Part shown: piece after piece, positions 19,175 to 26,268 of the stretch | How positions within the stretch are numbered: the first letter of the stretch is position 1 | Layout of the letters: every line of letters starts with the position of its first letter | Assembly: GCF_027594865.1 (NCBI RefSeq) | Contig: NZ_CP089391.1 | Coordinates: forward strand, 5,114,501 to 5,178,500 | Origin: Bradyrhizobium xenonodulans | GTDB lineage: Bacteria > Pseudomonadota > Alphaproteobacteria > Rhizobiales > Xanthobacteraceae | DNA: 64,000 bases | Direction of reading: 5' to 3' | Notes under the pieces: generated by a model | The model's input: the letters and a program-made list of their open reading frames with translations, nothing else | Told to the model about the DNA's origin: nothing | Databases searched by the model: none | Translations under genes and position numbers: made by a program

Positions 19175-19960
19175 TTAGACGCTCATCGACATGGACGAGC
19201 CGGCGCTCGCTGAGGCGCCTTGTCCCTGCCCGCCCTGCTGCTGCATCAACTGCGCAAACAGATCGTAAGCCGAACTACGGGCAGCGTTCGCGCCCGGGAC
19301 CGTCGTCGACATCTTGAAGCCGTCGGCATAGGTGACGGTGGTGGTGGTCGAGCCGTCGGCGGCGGTCGTCGTGGTCGAGGTCGAGCCGCCACCGGACTTC
19401 GACGAGGAATCCGATCCGTCGCCCGAGCCGCCCGCGCCCTGCGCATGGTGGCCGCTCTTCAGCGCCTTCGACATCTCGTCGAGGCTCACGCTGCCATCGG
19501 AATCCGAATCCATCTTCGAGAAGACGTCGTCGGCCTGTGCGAGGTTGGTGCCGCCGGCGCCCAGCGCGTTCTCGAATTCGGACTTGGTGATGCTGCCGTC
19601 GCCGTCCGCGTCGATCTGGGAGAAAAGGTCCTTCAGGGCGTCCTCGCGGCTCATCGACTTCGAGGACGTCGAGCTCGACGTCGTCGAGCTGGCGGTGCCG
19701 CTGGTGCTGTCCGACGACTGGCTTTGCGCGGCTAGCAACGCGTTCATCGTCTCCGGCGCGATCTGCGGGCCCTTGCTCGAACCGACCAGCGAGGTCGCGA
19801 TGCTGGCCGTGCTGTCGATCGCGAACGGATTGGCCGCGCCTTGCGACGATCCCGTCTTCTGCGTCGAGCCGGTCTTCTGCGCCGACGAGGTCGACTTCGA
19901 ATTCGTCAGCGACTGGATCGCGTCGAGCGCACTCGATACGGCACCAAGGGCAAACAACAT
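19175..19960 (-). CDS. EF-hand calcium-binding protein, Ser-rich
   Basis: A 261-residue protein with two canonical EF-hands: DADGDGSITKSE (about residue 140) and DSDSDGSVSLDE (about residue 172), both with full Ca-ligand positions. The flanks are low complexity: Ser/Thr/Gly-rich stretches before and after, and a Gln/Gly/Ser C-terminus. I chose ATG 19960 (MLFALGAVSSALDAIQSL) because GGAG lies eight bases upstream. No classical signal peptide is clear; the Ser-rich N-terminus and the EF-hands recall XopAW-like calcium-binding effector candidates, but that is a weak resemblance. It stands alone, convergent with the peptidase gene. Confidence 0.8.
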   Translation of the reverse strand: MLFALGAVSSALDAIQSLTNSKSTSSAQKTGSTQKTGSSQGAANPFAIDSTASIATSLVGSSKGPQIAPETMNALLAAQSQSSDSTSGTASSTTSSSTSSKSMSREDALKDLFSQIDADGDGSITKSEFENALGAGGTNLAQADDVFSKMDSDSDGSVSLDEMSKALKSGHHAQGAGGSGDGSDSSSKSGGGSTSTTTTAADGSTTTTVTYADGFKMSTTVPGANAARSSAYDLFAQLMQQQGGQGQGASASAGSSMSMSV

Positions 19961-20211
19961 TGCAAAACTCCAACCAGCGCGGCACGCCGCGGCCAATGTT
20001 CTGGAGCTGAGTCAGCAAGCGTCGTGCCAGCGCGAAAAGCTCAATGAAATCCGCCTTCACCACACTTTGCGCGGTTCGGGAACACCGGCAATTCATGCCG
20101 GTCGCGGCAGAAATTTCCGCCCACAGGAAGCACGCCGCCCCTGCATTGCCCGGCTGACAGGCCCATGTTAGGCGAGGTTCATCTTTCACGGCCGCCACGG
20201 GAAACCGCGCC

Positions 20212-20913
20212 ATGACCCAAGCCTTCGCCCCCCGCCCCCTGGCAATCGCGCCCTCGATCCTGGCCTCGGACTTCTCGAAGCTCGGCGAGGAGGTGCGCGC
20301 GGTGGACGCGGCCGGCGCCGACTGGATCCATCTCGACGTGATGGACGGTCACTTCGTTCCCAACATTTCCTACGGCCCCGATATCATCAAGGCGATGCGC
20401 CCGCACACCAGGAAGATCTTCGACGCGCATCTGATGATCTCGCCCTGCGACCCCTATCTCGAGGCCTTCGCCAAGGCCGGCTGCGACCACATCACCGTGC
20501 ATGCGGAGGCCGGTCCCCATCTGCATCGCTCACTCCAGGCGATCCGCGCGCTCGGCAAGAAGGCCGGCGTCTCGCTCAATCCGGGCACGCCGATCAGTGC
20601 GCTCGAATACGTCCTCGACCTCGTCGACCTCGTGCTGGTGATGTCGGTCAATCCCGGCTTCGGCGGCCAGGCCTTCATCCCCTCGGCGATCAACAAGATC
20701 CGCGACATCCGCGCGATGATGGCGGGCCGTCCGATCGACATCGAGGTCGACGGCGGCGTCGGCCCCGACGTTGCAGGTCCCCTCGCCGCGGCCGGTGCCA
20801 ACGCCTTCGTCGCCGGCACCTCCGTGTTCAGGGGCGGCACGCAGGAGGCGTACAAGACCAACATCGCCGCGATCCGCAACGCCGCCGCGGGCGCGCGCGG
20901 CGAAGCGATCTGA
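20212..20913 (+). CDS. rpe: Ribulose-phosphate 3-epimerase
   Basis: A 233-residue TIM-barrel enzyme. The motifs are [20 protein letters not shown], the metal-site histidines in [17 protein letters not shown] and DAHLMI, the loop [14 protein letters not shown] and [10 protein letters not shown]. It interconverts ribulose 5-phosphate and xylulose 5-phosphate in the pentose phosphate and Calvin pathways. No Calvin cbb genes are nearby, so this is probably the housekeeping copy. The start ATG at 20212 gives a slightly long N-terminus ([15 protein letters not shown]). Confidence 0.95.
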   Translation: MTQAFAPRPLAIAPSILASDFSKLGEEVRAVDAAGADWIHLDVMDGHFVPNISYGPDIIKAMRPHTRKIFDAHLMISPCDPYLEAFAKAGCDHITVHAEAGPHLHRSLQAIRALGKKAGVSLNPGTPISALEYVLDLVDLVLVMSVNPGFGGQAFIPSAINKIRDIRAMMAGRPIDIEVDGGVGPDVAGPLAAAGANAFVAGTSVFRGGTQEAYKTNIAAIRNAAAGARGEAI

Positions 20914-20930
20914 GGCTTCGGCCCCGACAC

Positions 20931-20955
20931 CGCGTAGAGATGCGACTTCTACGCG
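20931..20955. terminator. Possible hairpin terminator after rpe
   Basis: CGCGTAGA and TCTACGCG pair across nine bases, starting 18 bp after the rpe stop codon. There is no clear T-tract, so a Rho-independent role is uncertain. Confidence 0.35.
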
Positions 20956-21069
20956 AGCTGCGGCGCGCAATTGTCTAAAATTGCAACCTCGACCCGTACT
21001 CATCCGGGCTTCACTGATTCGTGCAAATCACTGCAAGTGATTCCCGCCTGCTTTTGACGGGAGCACATC

Positions 21070-21210
21070 ATGACGACGACCCTGGTTTGGACTGGCGTGG
21101 CGTTGTGGCTTGGTTTTTGTGCGTTTGTCGTGTTTGGGCCATCGGCCGGACCGGTGAAGGTGCCGGCACGTTCGGCCCGCGTCGTCCGCCGCGACTGGTA
21201 TCGGGCCTGA
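21070..21210 (+). CDS. 46-residue single-pass membrane protein
   Basis: A small gene reading MTTTLVWTGVALWLGFCAFV and ending in a basic tail (RVVRRDWYRA). One transmembrane helix covers about residues 4-24, with the positively charged C-terminus predicted inside. A GGGAG ribosome site lies seven bases before the ATG. It is the first of three closely spaced small genes (21070-21611). No family is recognised. Confidence 0.55.
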   Translation: MTTTLVWTGVALWLGFCAFVVFGPSAGPVKVPARSARVVRRDWYRA

Positions 21211-21215
21211 AGCCC

Positions 21216-21395
21216 ATGCAGATCGCACTCGTGAAGCGTCAGCCAAAGCGCCGGTGCCGCATCCCACGGCGCCCGCATCCCAACCTCGACTATTTCTTCG
21301 GTCGGCTCGAACGCACCGAAGGCGAGATGCGCGACGACGCCAGACCCGAAACGGCCGACCTCGACCATCCCTTCCTATCGCCGCGCCGTCACTGA
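21216..21395 (+). CDS. 59-residue basic small protein, unknown
   Basis: A reading frame starting 5 bp after the preceding small membrane gene. The N-terminal half is very basic (KRQPKRRCRIPRRPHP), the rest acidic (RLERTEGEMRDDARPETADL). No ribosome site is clear, so it could depend on coupling to the upstream gene. It may also be spurious: the case rests on position and codon composition only. Confidence 0.35.
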   Translation: MQIALVKRQPKRRCRIPRRPHPNLDYFFGRLERTEGEMRDDARPETADLDHPFLSPRRH

Positions 21396-21419
21396 ATTTC
21401 CTCTTCCGGACCTGAAGCC

Positions 21420-21611
21420 ATGAAACCGCATTGCCCGAACTGCCTGAAGGAAATGTCCAAGGCATCCGCGTCGCGTAACCTCTTCAACTGCGAGCCCTGC
21501 CGCGAGATCATCCAGTATTTCGGCGGCAGCGCGGATCATGGCGAGCCCGGCCCGCAATTCTCCTGGCCGATCCGCCGCAAGCGCACCACTCACACCGCTC
21601 ACGCGGCCTGA
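21420..21611 (+). CDS. 63-residue protein with two CxxC pairs
   Basis: A small protein starting MKPHCPNCLKEMSKA with CPNC near the N-terminus and CEPC at about residues 25-28, an arrangement that suggests a small zinc ribbon or knuckle. The basic tail (PIRRKRTTHTAHAA) could bind nucleic acid. It follows two other small genes. Function unknown; the spacing of the Cys pairs is the main evidence that it is real. Confidence 0.6.
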   Translation: MKPHCPNCLKEMSKASASRNLFNCEPCREIIQYFGGSADHGEPGPQFSWPIRRKRTTHTAHAA

Positions 21612-21616
21612 TCGAT

Positions 21617-21712
21617 CCTAAAGCGCGCTGAAAGGATGAATCATCGCGCTTTAGGTTGTTGTCTGAGCATGATCTCTTCGGAAAACCGGTTCGCACTTTT
21701 CCGGATCATGCT
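21617..21712. repeat. Two-hairpin Rhizobiales intergenic repeat
   Basis: Arms CCTAAAGCGCG (21617-21627) and CGCGCTTTAGG (21645-21655) form a perfect 11-pair stem. A second stem joins AGCATGATC (21666-21674) with GATCATGCT (21704-21712). The GAGCATGATC...TTTTCCGGATCATGCT portion is a repeat I know from many Rhizobiales genomes. It ends one base before the stop codon of the convergent kinase gene and probably serves as its terminator. Confidence 0.85.
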
Positions 21713-23152
21713 TTAGCCCCACACCACGCCGGCGTCTGTCTTTGCCACATCGCCGGCCATCCTCGGCGGCCGCACCACGGTGACGGTGCAAATGGCCTCC
21801 GCAGCCACCTTGGCCGAGACGCTGCCGAGCCAGGTACGCCTGAAAGAATTTTGCCGCGCGCCGATAATGAGATGGTCGACCGAGTTCATCTCGGCGAATT
21901 CCAGCAGGGAAGTGGCGGGATCGACCGCCTCCAGCACGTGAACCGACAGCCGGCTCTCGTCGAGCTTCAGCGGCATGGCCCAATGCCGGAGCGCCACCAG
22001 GCGGTCGATGTGCTTGTTGGAGCCCTGGTCGTCCAGCGTCTTGTCTATGGCGATGCGATTGAGCTTAAGGACATTGACGCAGGCAAGCCGCGCCGAAGGT
22101 AACGTAGCCAGAATGCGCTCAGTCGTGACGCGCAGCGCCTCGTTCAGCTCCGGCGCGCCTTCGGCGGTATCGAGCGCGACCGCGAGGATCGGGCTGGAGG
22201 CGATCTGCACCGCGACGTCCGATTTCGCGCGCGGCGCCATGACGCCCAGGTTGAAGCGCCGACGCCAGGCGACGCTGAGGGGGTCACGTTTCAGCCGCTC
22301 CGAGCGCGCGCTAAGCTTGACCTGATCCGGATGGGTGAGATCAAAGGCGAGCTGGGACGCGGTCGGATAGCGCCACACCGGCTCGATCTCGAGACAGCGC
22401 AGCACCACCTCCTGGAGCCACGGCGGATAGTCCGCGCGAAGTGCGCGCGGCGGATGCGGATCGCGCCAGAGCCGGCGCCGCATCGCACGCAGCGTCTCGC
22501 CCTCGCCGAACGGCCGTTCGCCGGTGGTGAAGAAATAGAGCAGCACGCCGAGCGAAAACAGGTCGCTGCGCGGATCGTCGCGCACGCCGAGCAGCCGCTC
22601 GGGCGCCATGTAGGGCGCGGTGCCATAGGGCAGGCGAAACTCCTCCTGCAAGAGGTCAGGCAGATGGTTGTGATGCGATAGGCCGTAGTCGATCAGCACC
22701 GCCTCGCCAGACTCGCGGGACATGATGCTGCTCGGCTTGATGTCGTGATGGATCACGTTCTGCCGATGCAGGTCGGCAAGCGCAGTCGCGATCTTCGCAA
22801 CGAGCTGCCGCGCCTCCTCATAAGGCAGCGGCAGGTCCGGCAGCCGTTTGTAGAGCGTGGTCCCGACGATGCGCTCGATCACGACATAGGCCTGGTGGGC
22901 GAAATCGCCGGTGCCGAAACAGGCCGGCACGTGCGGCCCGGCGAGCCGCGGCAAGATCATCATCTCCATCTCGAAGGAGACGATCGCGGCGGGGTCCTCG
23001 CCCTCCGACACCCGCGGGATCTTCATCAGCAGCGGCACGTCGATGCCGGGATGGGTGACGGTCCAAAGCGTTGCCATGCCGCCGGCATGGACGCATTCGC
23101 CGATGGTATAGCCGTCGATCACCGCGCCTGATTTGACCAGAGGTTTCGGCAT
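21713..23152 (-). CDS. Serine/threonine protein kinase fused to a universal stress protein domain
   Basis: A 479-residue, apparently cytoplasmic protein. Residues 15-280 are a Hanks-type kinase: lysine K44 in LLMKIPR, catalytic loop HHDIKPSSIM with D137, DYG at 155-157 in place of DFG, and MAPERL. The usual HRD arginine is His (H136) and the Asn two places after the loop Pro is Ser, so it is an atypical but possibly active kinase. Residues about 315-470 form a UspA domain ending in GARQNSFRRTWLGSVSAKVA and CTVTVVRPP, the ATP-binding consensus of Usp proteins. No transmembrane helix is seen. The metallophosphatase gene ends 6 bp upstream. Confidence 0.88.
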   Translation of the reverse strand: MPKPLVKSGAVIDGYTIGECVHAGGMATLWTVTHPGIDVPLLMKIPRVSEGEDPAAIVSFEMEMMILPRLAGPHVPACFGTGDFAHQAYVVIERIVGTTLYKRLPDLPLPYEEARQLVAKIATALADLHRQNVIHHDIKPSSIMSRESGEAVLIDYGLSHHNHLPDLLQEEFRLPYGTAPYMAPERLLGVRDDPRSDLFSLGVLLYFFTTGERPFGEGETLRAMRRRLWRDPHPPRALRADYPPWLQEVVLRCLEIEPVWRYPTASQLAFDLTHPDQVKLSARSERLKRDPLSVAWRRRFNLGVMAPRAKSDVAVQIASSPILAVALDTAEGAPELNEALRVTTERILATLPSARLACVNVLKLNRIAIDKTLDDQGSNKHIDRLVALRHWAMPLKLDESRLSVHVLEAVDPATSLLEFAEMNSVDHLIIGARQNSFRRTWLGSVSAKVAAEAICTVTVVRPPRMAGDVAKTDAGVVWG

Positions 23153-23158
23153 CGGCCT

Positions 23159-23899
23159 CTAGCGCCCCTGCGACAGCCGGTCGGCGAGCCAATGCGGCAG
23201 GCCGTTCTCGCGAATGCGGCTCGCAGCCGTCTCGATGTCATAGGGCGCGCGGCAATAGGTGATCTGGCACGACACGGGGTCGAACAGCGCGAAGGATGCG
23301 GACGGATCGCCGTCGCGGGGCTGGCCGACCGAGCCGAGCACGGCCAGCCATTGCCGCCCGCGCAGCAACTGCACGGGGACGTCGGTCCTGGGTACGAAGC
23401 TCGTCATCTTCGCCGTCACCGACATCGAATAGAGCGCCGGGCGATGGACGTGGCCGCAGAAGGTGACATGAGCAGGCGTCGCGATCAGGCTCTTGGCGGC
23501 ATCCGCCGTCGAGCGGACATAGTGCCAGCGCTGCGGGCTGGAGGCTTCCGAGTGCACGAACAGGCGATCGGTGTCCTCCACCCGCATCGGCAACTCGGCG
23601 AGGAACCGCCGCTGCGCGGCGTCCAGCCGGCCGCGGGTCCATTCGATCGCGATTTGCGCCTCGGCGTTCATGGTCTCGGCGGAGGAATTCACAGCCTGGT
23701 CGTGATTGCCGCGCACGGCGACGGCGCCCTCCTCGACCAGGGCCATCGCGGTCTCCACGACCCATTCCGGGTCCGCGCCATAGCCGACGAAATCGCCGAG
23801 CAGGACGAACCGCTCCGCGCCCTTCGCGCGGGCAACCTTCAGGCAGGCCTCGAATGCCTGCCGGTTGCCGTGGATATCCGAGAAGACAGCGAGAAGCAC
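23159..23899 (-). CDS. Calcineurin-like metallophosphatase (YfcE/ApaH-like)
   Basis: A 246-residue metallophosphoesterase. Metal ligands are FSDIHGN (D8, H10), LLGDFVGYGADPEW, VRGNHDQAV and FCGHVHRP, the complete set for a dinuclear centre. The start is GTG at 23899 behind a GGAGG. The stop lies 6 bp before the kinase gene, so phosphatase and kinase are co-transcribed. This suggests opposing phosphorylation and dephosphorylation, by analogy with PPP/Ser-Thr kinase pairs, although this fold also cleaves phosphodiesters and nucleotides. A 40-bp inverted repeat sits in its leader. Confidence 0.85.
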   Translation of the reverse strand: MLLAVFSDIHGNRQAFEACLKVARAKGAERFVLLGDFVGYGADPEWVVETAMALVEEGAVAVRGNHDQAVNSSAETMNAEAQIAIEWTRGRLDAAQRRFLAELPMRVEDTDRLFVHSEASSPQRWHYVRSTADAAKSLIATPAHVTFCGHVHRPALYSMSVTAKMTSFVPRTDVPVQLLRGRQWLAVLGSVGQPRDGDPSASFALFDPVSCQITYCRAPYDIETAASRIRENGLPHWLADRLSQGR

Positions 23900-23910
23900 G
23901 CACCCTCCAC

Positions 23911-23950
23911 CCTCAAATTCTTATCGAAAGCCGATAAGGCCAAATTGAGG
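23911..23950. other. Interrupted inverted repeat ahead of the metallophosphatase gene
   Basis: CCTCAA at the left end pairs with TTGAGG at the right end, and CTTATCG inside pairs with CGATAAG around a five-base loop, giving a 40-bp interrupted dyad. It ends just upstream of the ribosome site of the phosphatase gene. It could be a terminator for the gene at 24017, an operator or an RNA leader structure. Confidence 0.55.
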
Positions 23951-24016
23951 GACGTCAAGAAGATGCGCCAGCGCCGGTCCGTTTTCCAGCGTGGCTCTTC
24001 CGCAATGGTGAAGGAC

Positions 24017-24622
24017 CTACTGCTCGTCCTTCGGCGGCATCCGGGGCGGTGGGATCGGGGTGAACACGGCGCCCTGCGCGCCGGCCGGTGGTGCGAGGAA
24101 TTCGCCGGTCGAGGAATCGCCGCCGGTGGTCTCCAGAATGGTCTTCGGCGTCACATATTCCCGGACCATGTCGATCAGGCTGCCATCGCCGCCGCCGAAA
24201 TCGGCGGCACGGCCGCCTTGCGGATGTCCGAGCGCGATCTCGTTCTCCGCGGCATGGGTCTTGTCGGCCAGCCTGTCATTATAGGGTACCCGAAAGGCCC
24301 TCGGGATGCCGCTCGGGCGATTGTCCTCATCGAGCTGCTCGACCCAGAGATAGATCGAGCCGGGATCGCCCTCCAGCGAATGCGGCTCGACGATGCGGGC
24401 CTTGAGCAGCTTGAACGAAGCAGGCAGCCTCTCCGCGCTGGCCCACCCGAGCAGCCCGCGCATCTCGGTGAAGCTGACGACATAGAAGGCGCTGGTCACG
24501 ACCACCGCGACCGCCTTGAACGACCAGTGCAGCCGCGCATAGACCAGCACGATTAGCAACAACGCGCCGATGACGGCGTAGGCGATCGACAGCGTGAGGA
24601 TGACCGTTTGCAGGCTAGTCAC
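24017..24622 (-). CDS. Membrane-anchored protein of the ExbB-like operon, unknown
   Basis: I do not recognise a family. The 201-residue product has two N-terminal helices (about 5-28 with IAYAVIGALLLIVLVYARL, and 33-53), followed by an extramembrane domain (DPGSIYLWVEQLDEDNRPSG, VPYNDRLADKTHAAENEIA) and a Pro/Gly-rich tail. Its ATG overlaps the end of the preceding gene by eight bases, so the two are translationally coupled. The context (an ExbB-type channel two genes upstream) suggests a membrane complex subunit. Confidence 0.75.
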   Translation of the reverse strand: MTSLQTVILTLSIAYAVIGALLLIVLVYARLHWSFKAVAVVVTSAFYVVSFTEMRGLLGWASAERLPASFKLLKARIVEPHSLEGDPGSIYLWVEQLDEDNRPSGIPRAFRVPYNDRLADKTHAAENEIALGHPQGGRAADFGGGDGSLIDMVREYVTPKTILETTGGDSSTGEFLAPPAGAQGAVFTPIPPPRMPPKDEQ

Positions 24623-25301
24623 GGCGCACCCTCGCAGTGTTCTTGCTCACACCGGTCCTCGGGTCGAGATCGGCGCCGTTGCGCCAGCTGCTGCGAAACG
24701 TCTCCAGCAGCGATTTCGGCCGCTGGTCGACATTGACGACCTTGCCCTCGGCATCGAGCCGGAACCGCACCGCAGTCTTCTCGTCGCCGGTGTGATCGAG
24801 CTTGAACTTGTTGTCGAAGACCACCTGCGCCGTCGGATTGAGCTTCTGCACCTTCACATTGGCCTCGACCGGTTCGCCGGTCGTCGCCACGAAATGCGAG
24901 ACGTTGACGGTGTATTCGCCGGCGACGATGCCGCGCAGGGTGACGATTTCCTCGCGGATCGGCGAGGCGATCTTCTTGCCAGCGACCATGATGAAGTCGT
25001 TGGCCCCGCCGCGGTCGTCGCGGTCGAGCGTGAGGAAGCCGGCCTCGCGGTGGCGGTACCAGGCGATGTTGCCGGCGGGATCCTGCACGAACAGGTCGAG
25101 ATCATCCGGATGATTGTCCGGCCAGTCCAGCGTGATCATGAACTCCGCCTTGGAGTCGATCTTGCCGTCCTTGGCGTCCGGGGAGACCGCGAGCAGAGCG
25201 AGGAAGAACAGGAAGGCGATCACCTGGAGCGCCTTGAACAGCATCACGCCCAGCGGATCGAACGGCTCCTCGCGCGGATAGAGACCGAAATCATCCATCA
25301 T
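24615..25301 (-). CDS. Single-pass protein with YfaP/DUF2135-like periplasmic domain
   Basis: A 228-residue protein. A short cytoplasmic start, one helix (FKALQVIAFLFFLALLAVS, about 22-40), then an extracytoplasmic beta-rich domain. The stretch LDWPDNHPDDLDLFVQDPAG resembles the DUF2135/YfaP motif (aspartates after a beta strand, then a DPxG turn), and GIVAGEYTVNVSHF fits the following strands. In topology it mimics ExbD/TolR, which have one helix and a periplasmic domain, but the domain differs. It overlaps the ExbB-like gene by four bases and the next gene by eight. The DUF2135 link is by eye only. Confidence 0.7.
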   Translation of the reverse strand: MMDDFGLYPREEPFDPLGVMLFKALQVIAFLFFLALLAVSPDAKDGKIDSKAEFMITLDWPDNHPDDLDLFVQDPAGNIAWYRHREAGFLTLDRDDRGGANDFIMVAGKKIASPIREEIVTLRGIVAGEYTVNVSHFVATTGEPVEANVKVQKLNPTAQVVFDNKFKLDHTGDEKTAVRFRLDAEGKVVNVDQRPKSLLETFRSSWRNGADLDPRTGVSKNTARVRRD

Positions 25302-26068
25302 GGCGTGGTTCCAGCGCCTTTGCGCTCCAGCACCGGTGTCACATAGGTCTCGGTCAGCACCACCGCATCCGAGAACACCCGCTGGGTCGCGGCGTCCAGC
25401 ATGTAGTATTGGATGCGGACCAGGATCGAGCCGACGAGGCCCGCCAGCGTCGTGTACATCGCGACCGCCATGCCGTCGCTCATCAGGCCCATCGAGGAGC
25501 GCATCGCGACCTTATCGGCGGCATCCAGCCCCGCGATCGGCGCCAGCATGATGATGAAGCCGATGATGGTGCCGAGCAGGCCGAGCTTCATCAGCGTGTC
25601 CGAGACGAAGGCGCCGAACCCGTTGGAGCCGCGCAAGCGGTCGGCGAGCGTCCGCAGCAGCAGCGTCTGGTCGACCGGCCGGTAATCCTGCGCGGCCGCT
25701 TTGGTCACCAGGCTTTCGATGTGATCCCGCACCAGCCCGCGTGGCAGCCGGGCCGCGCTGGCATCGAGCGCCTTGCTGCCGTCGGGCGCCGCGAGTGCCG
25801 CCCGGCAGCGCCGCGCCGCCGCCCCTTCCCGCGCGATCGCCCGCGTCCGCAGGAAGCAATGGCCGCAGGTGAGGACATAGAGCAGTGCGATCACGCTGGA
25901 AATGTAGGTCCGATCCGAGGTCAGCATCAGGTGGATCAGGCCGAAGCGCCACAGCAGCACGACGGCGAAGATCGACAGCCCGGTGAAGATCATCCAGAAC
26001 AGGAGCGCGCTGCGCTCGGATGGGTCGGTCGCGGTGGCCGCGATCGGTCCAATCGTCATCGAACTCAT
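25298..26068 (-). CDS. MotA/TolQ/ExbB family proton channel protein
   Basis: A 256-residue membrane protein with three to four helices. The C-terminal half carries the family signature: FVSDTLMKLGLLGTIIGFII, then MSDGMAVAMYTTLAGLVGSI, the two helices that line the proton path in MotA/ExbB/TolQ. The first helices lie at about 22-45 and 53-70. It is the first gene of a three-gene operon with a 4-bp overlap to the next. No ExbD, TolR or MotB homologue is present, so the stator partner is probably the next gene. An AGGAG site supports the ATG at 26068. Confidence 0.85.
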   Translation of the reverse strand: MSSMTIGPIAATATDPSERSALLFWMIFTGLSIFAVVLLWRFGLIHLMLTSDRTYISSVIALLYVLTCGHCFLRTRAIAREGAAARRCRAALAAPDGSKALDASAARLPRGLVRDHIESLVTKAAAQDYRPVDQTLLLRTLADRLRGSNGFGAFVSDTLMKLGLLGTIIGFIIMLAPIAGLDAADKVAMRSSMGLMSDGMAVAMYTTLAGLVGSILVRIQYYMLDAATQRVFSDAVVLTETYVTPVLERKGAGTTP

Positions 26069-26211
26069 GCTGCACTGCTCCTGGCTTGCAAGGACTAGCT
26101 TGCAACGATTCCTCGCCCATTAGATCAAAGCCGCCGCGCCGGGTCCAAAGAGCCATGCCCAATCCGGCTTGGGAAATTTGCCCGAGCTGCAATCCGGCCC
26201 AACCCTTGCAA

Positions 26212-26240
26212 TTGGCAAGCCGCGGCGGCGTTGTTAGGCT
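26212..26240 (+). promoter_or_regulatory. Predicted sigma-70-type promoter of the NarL-type kinase gene
   Basis: TTGGCA, 17 bases, TAGGCT. The -10 box ends 28 bases before the ATG at 26269. The TAGGCT box recurs upstream of the HpaI-type aldolase gene and, as TAGGGT, the cupin gene. Confidence 0.5.
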
Positions 26241-26268
26241 GAGCCTATCAAACGTCGGGGATGATCGC

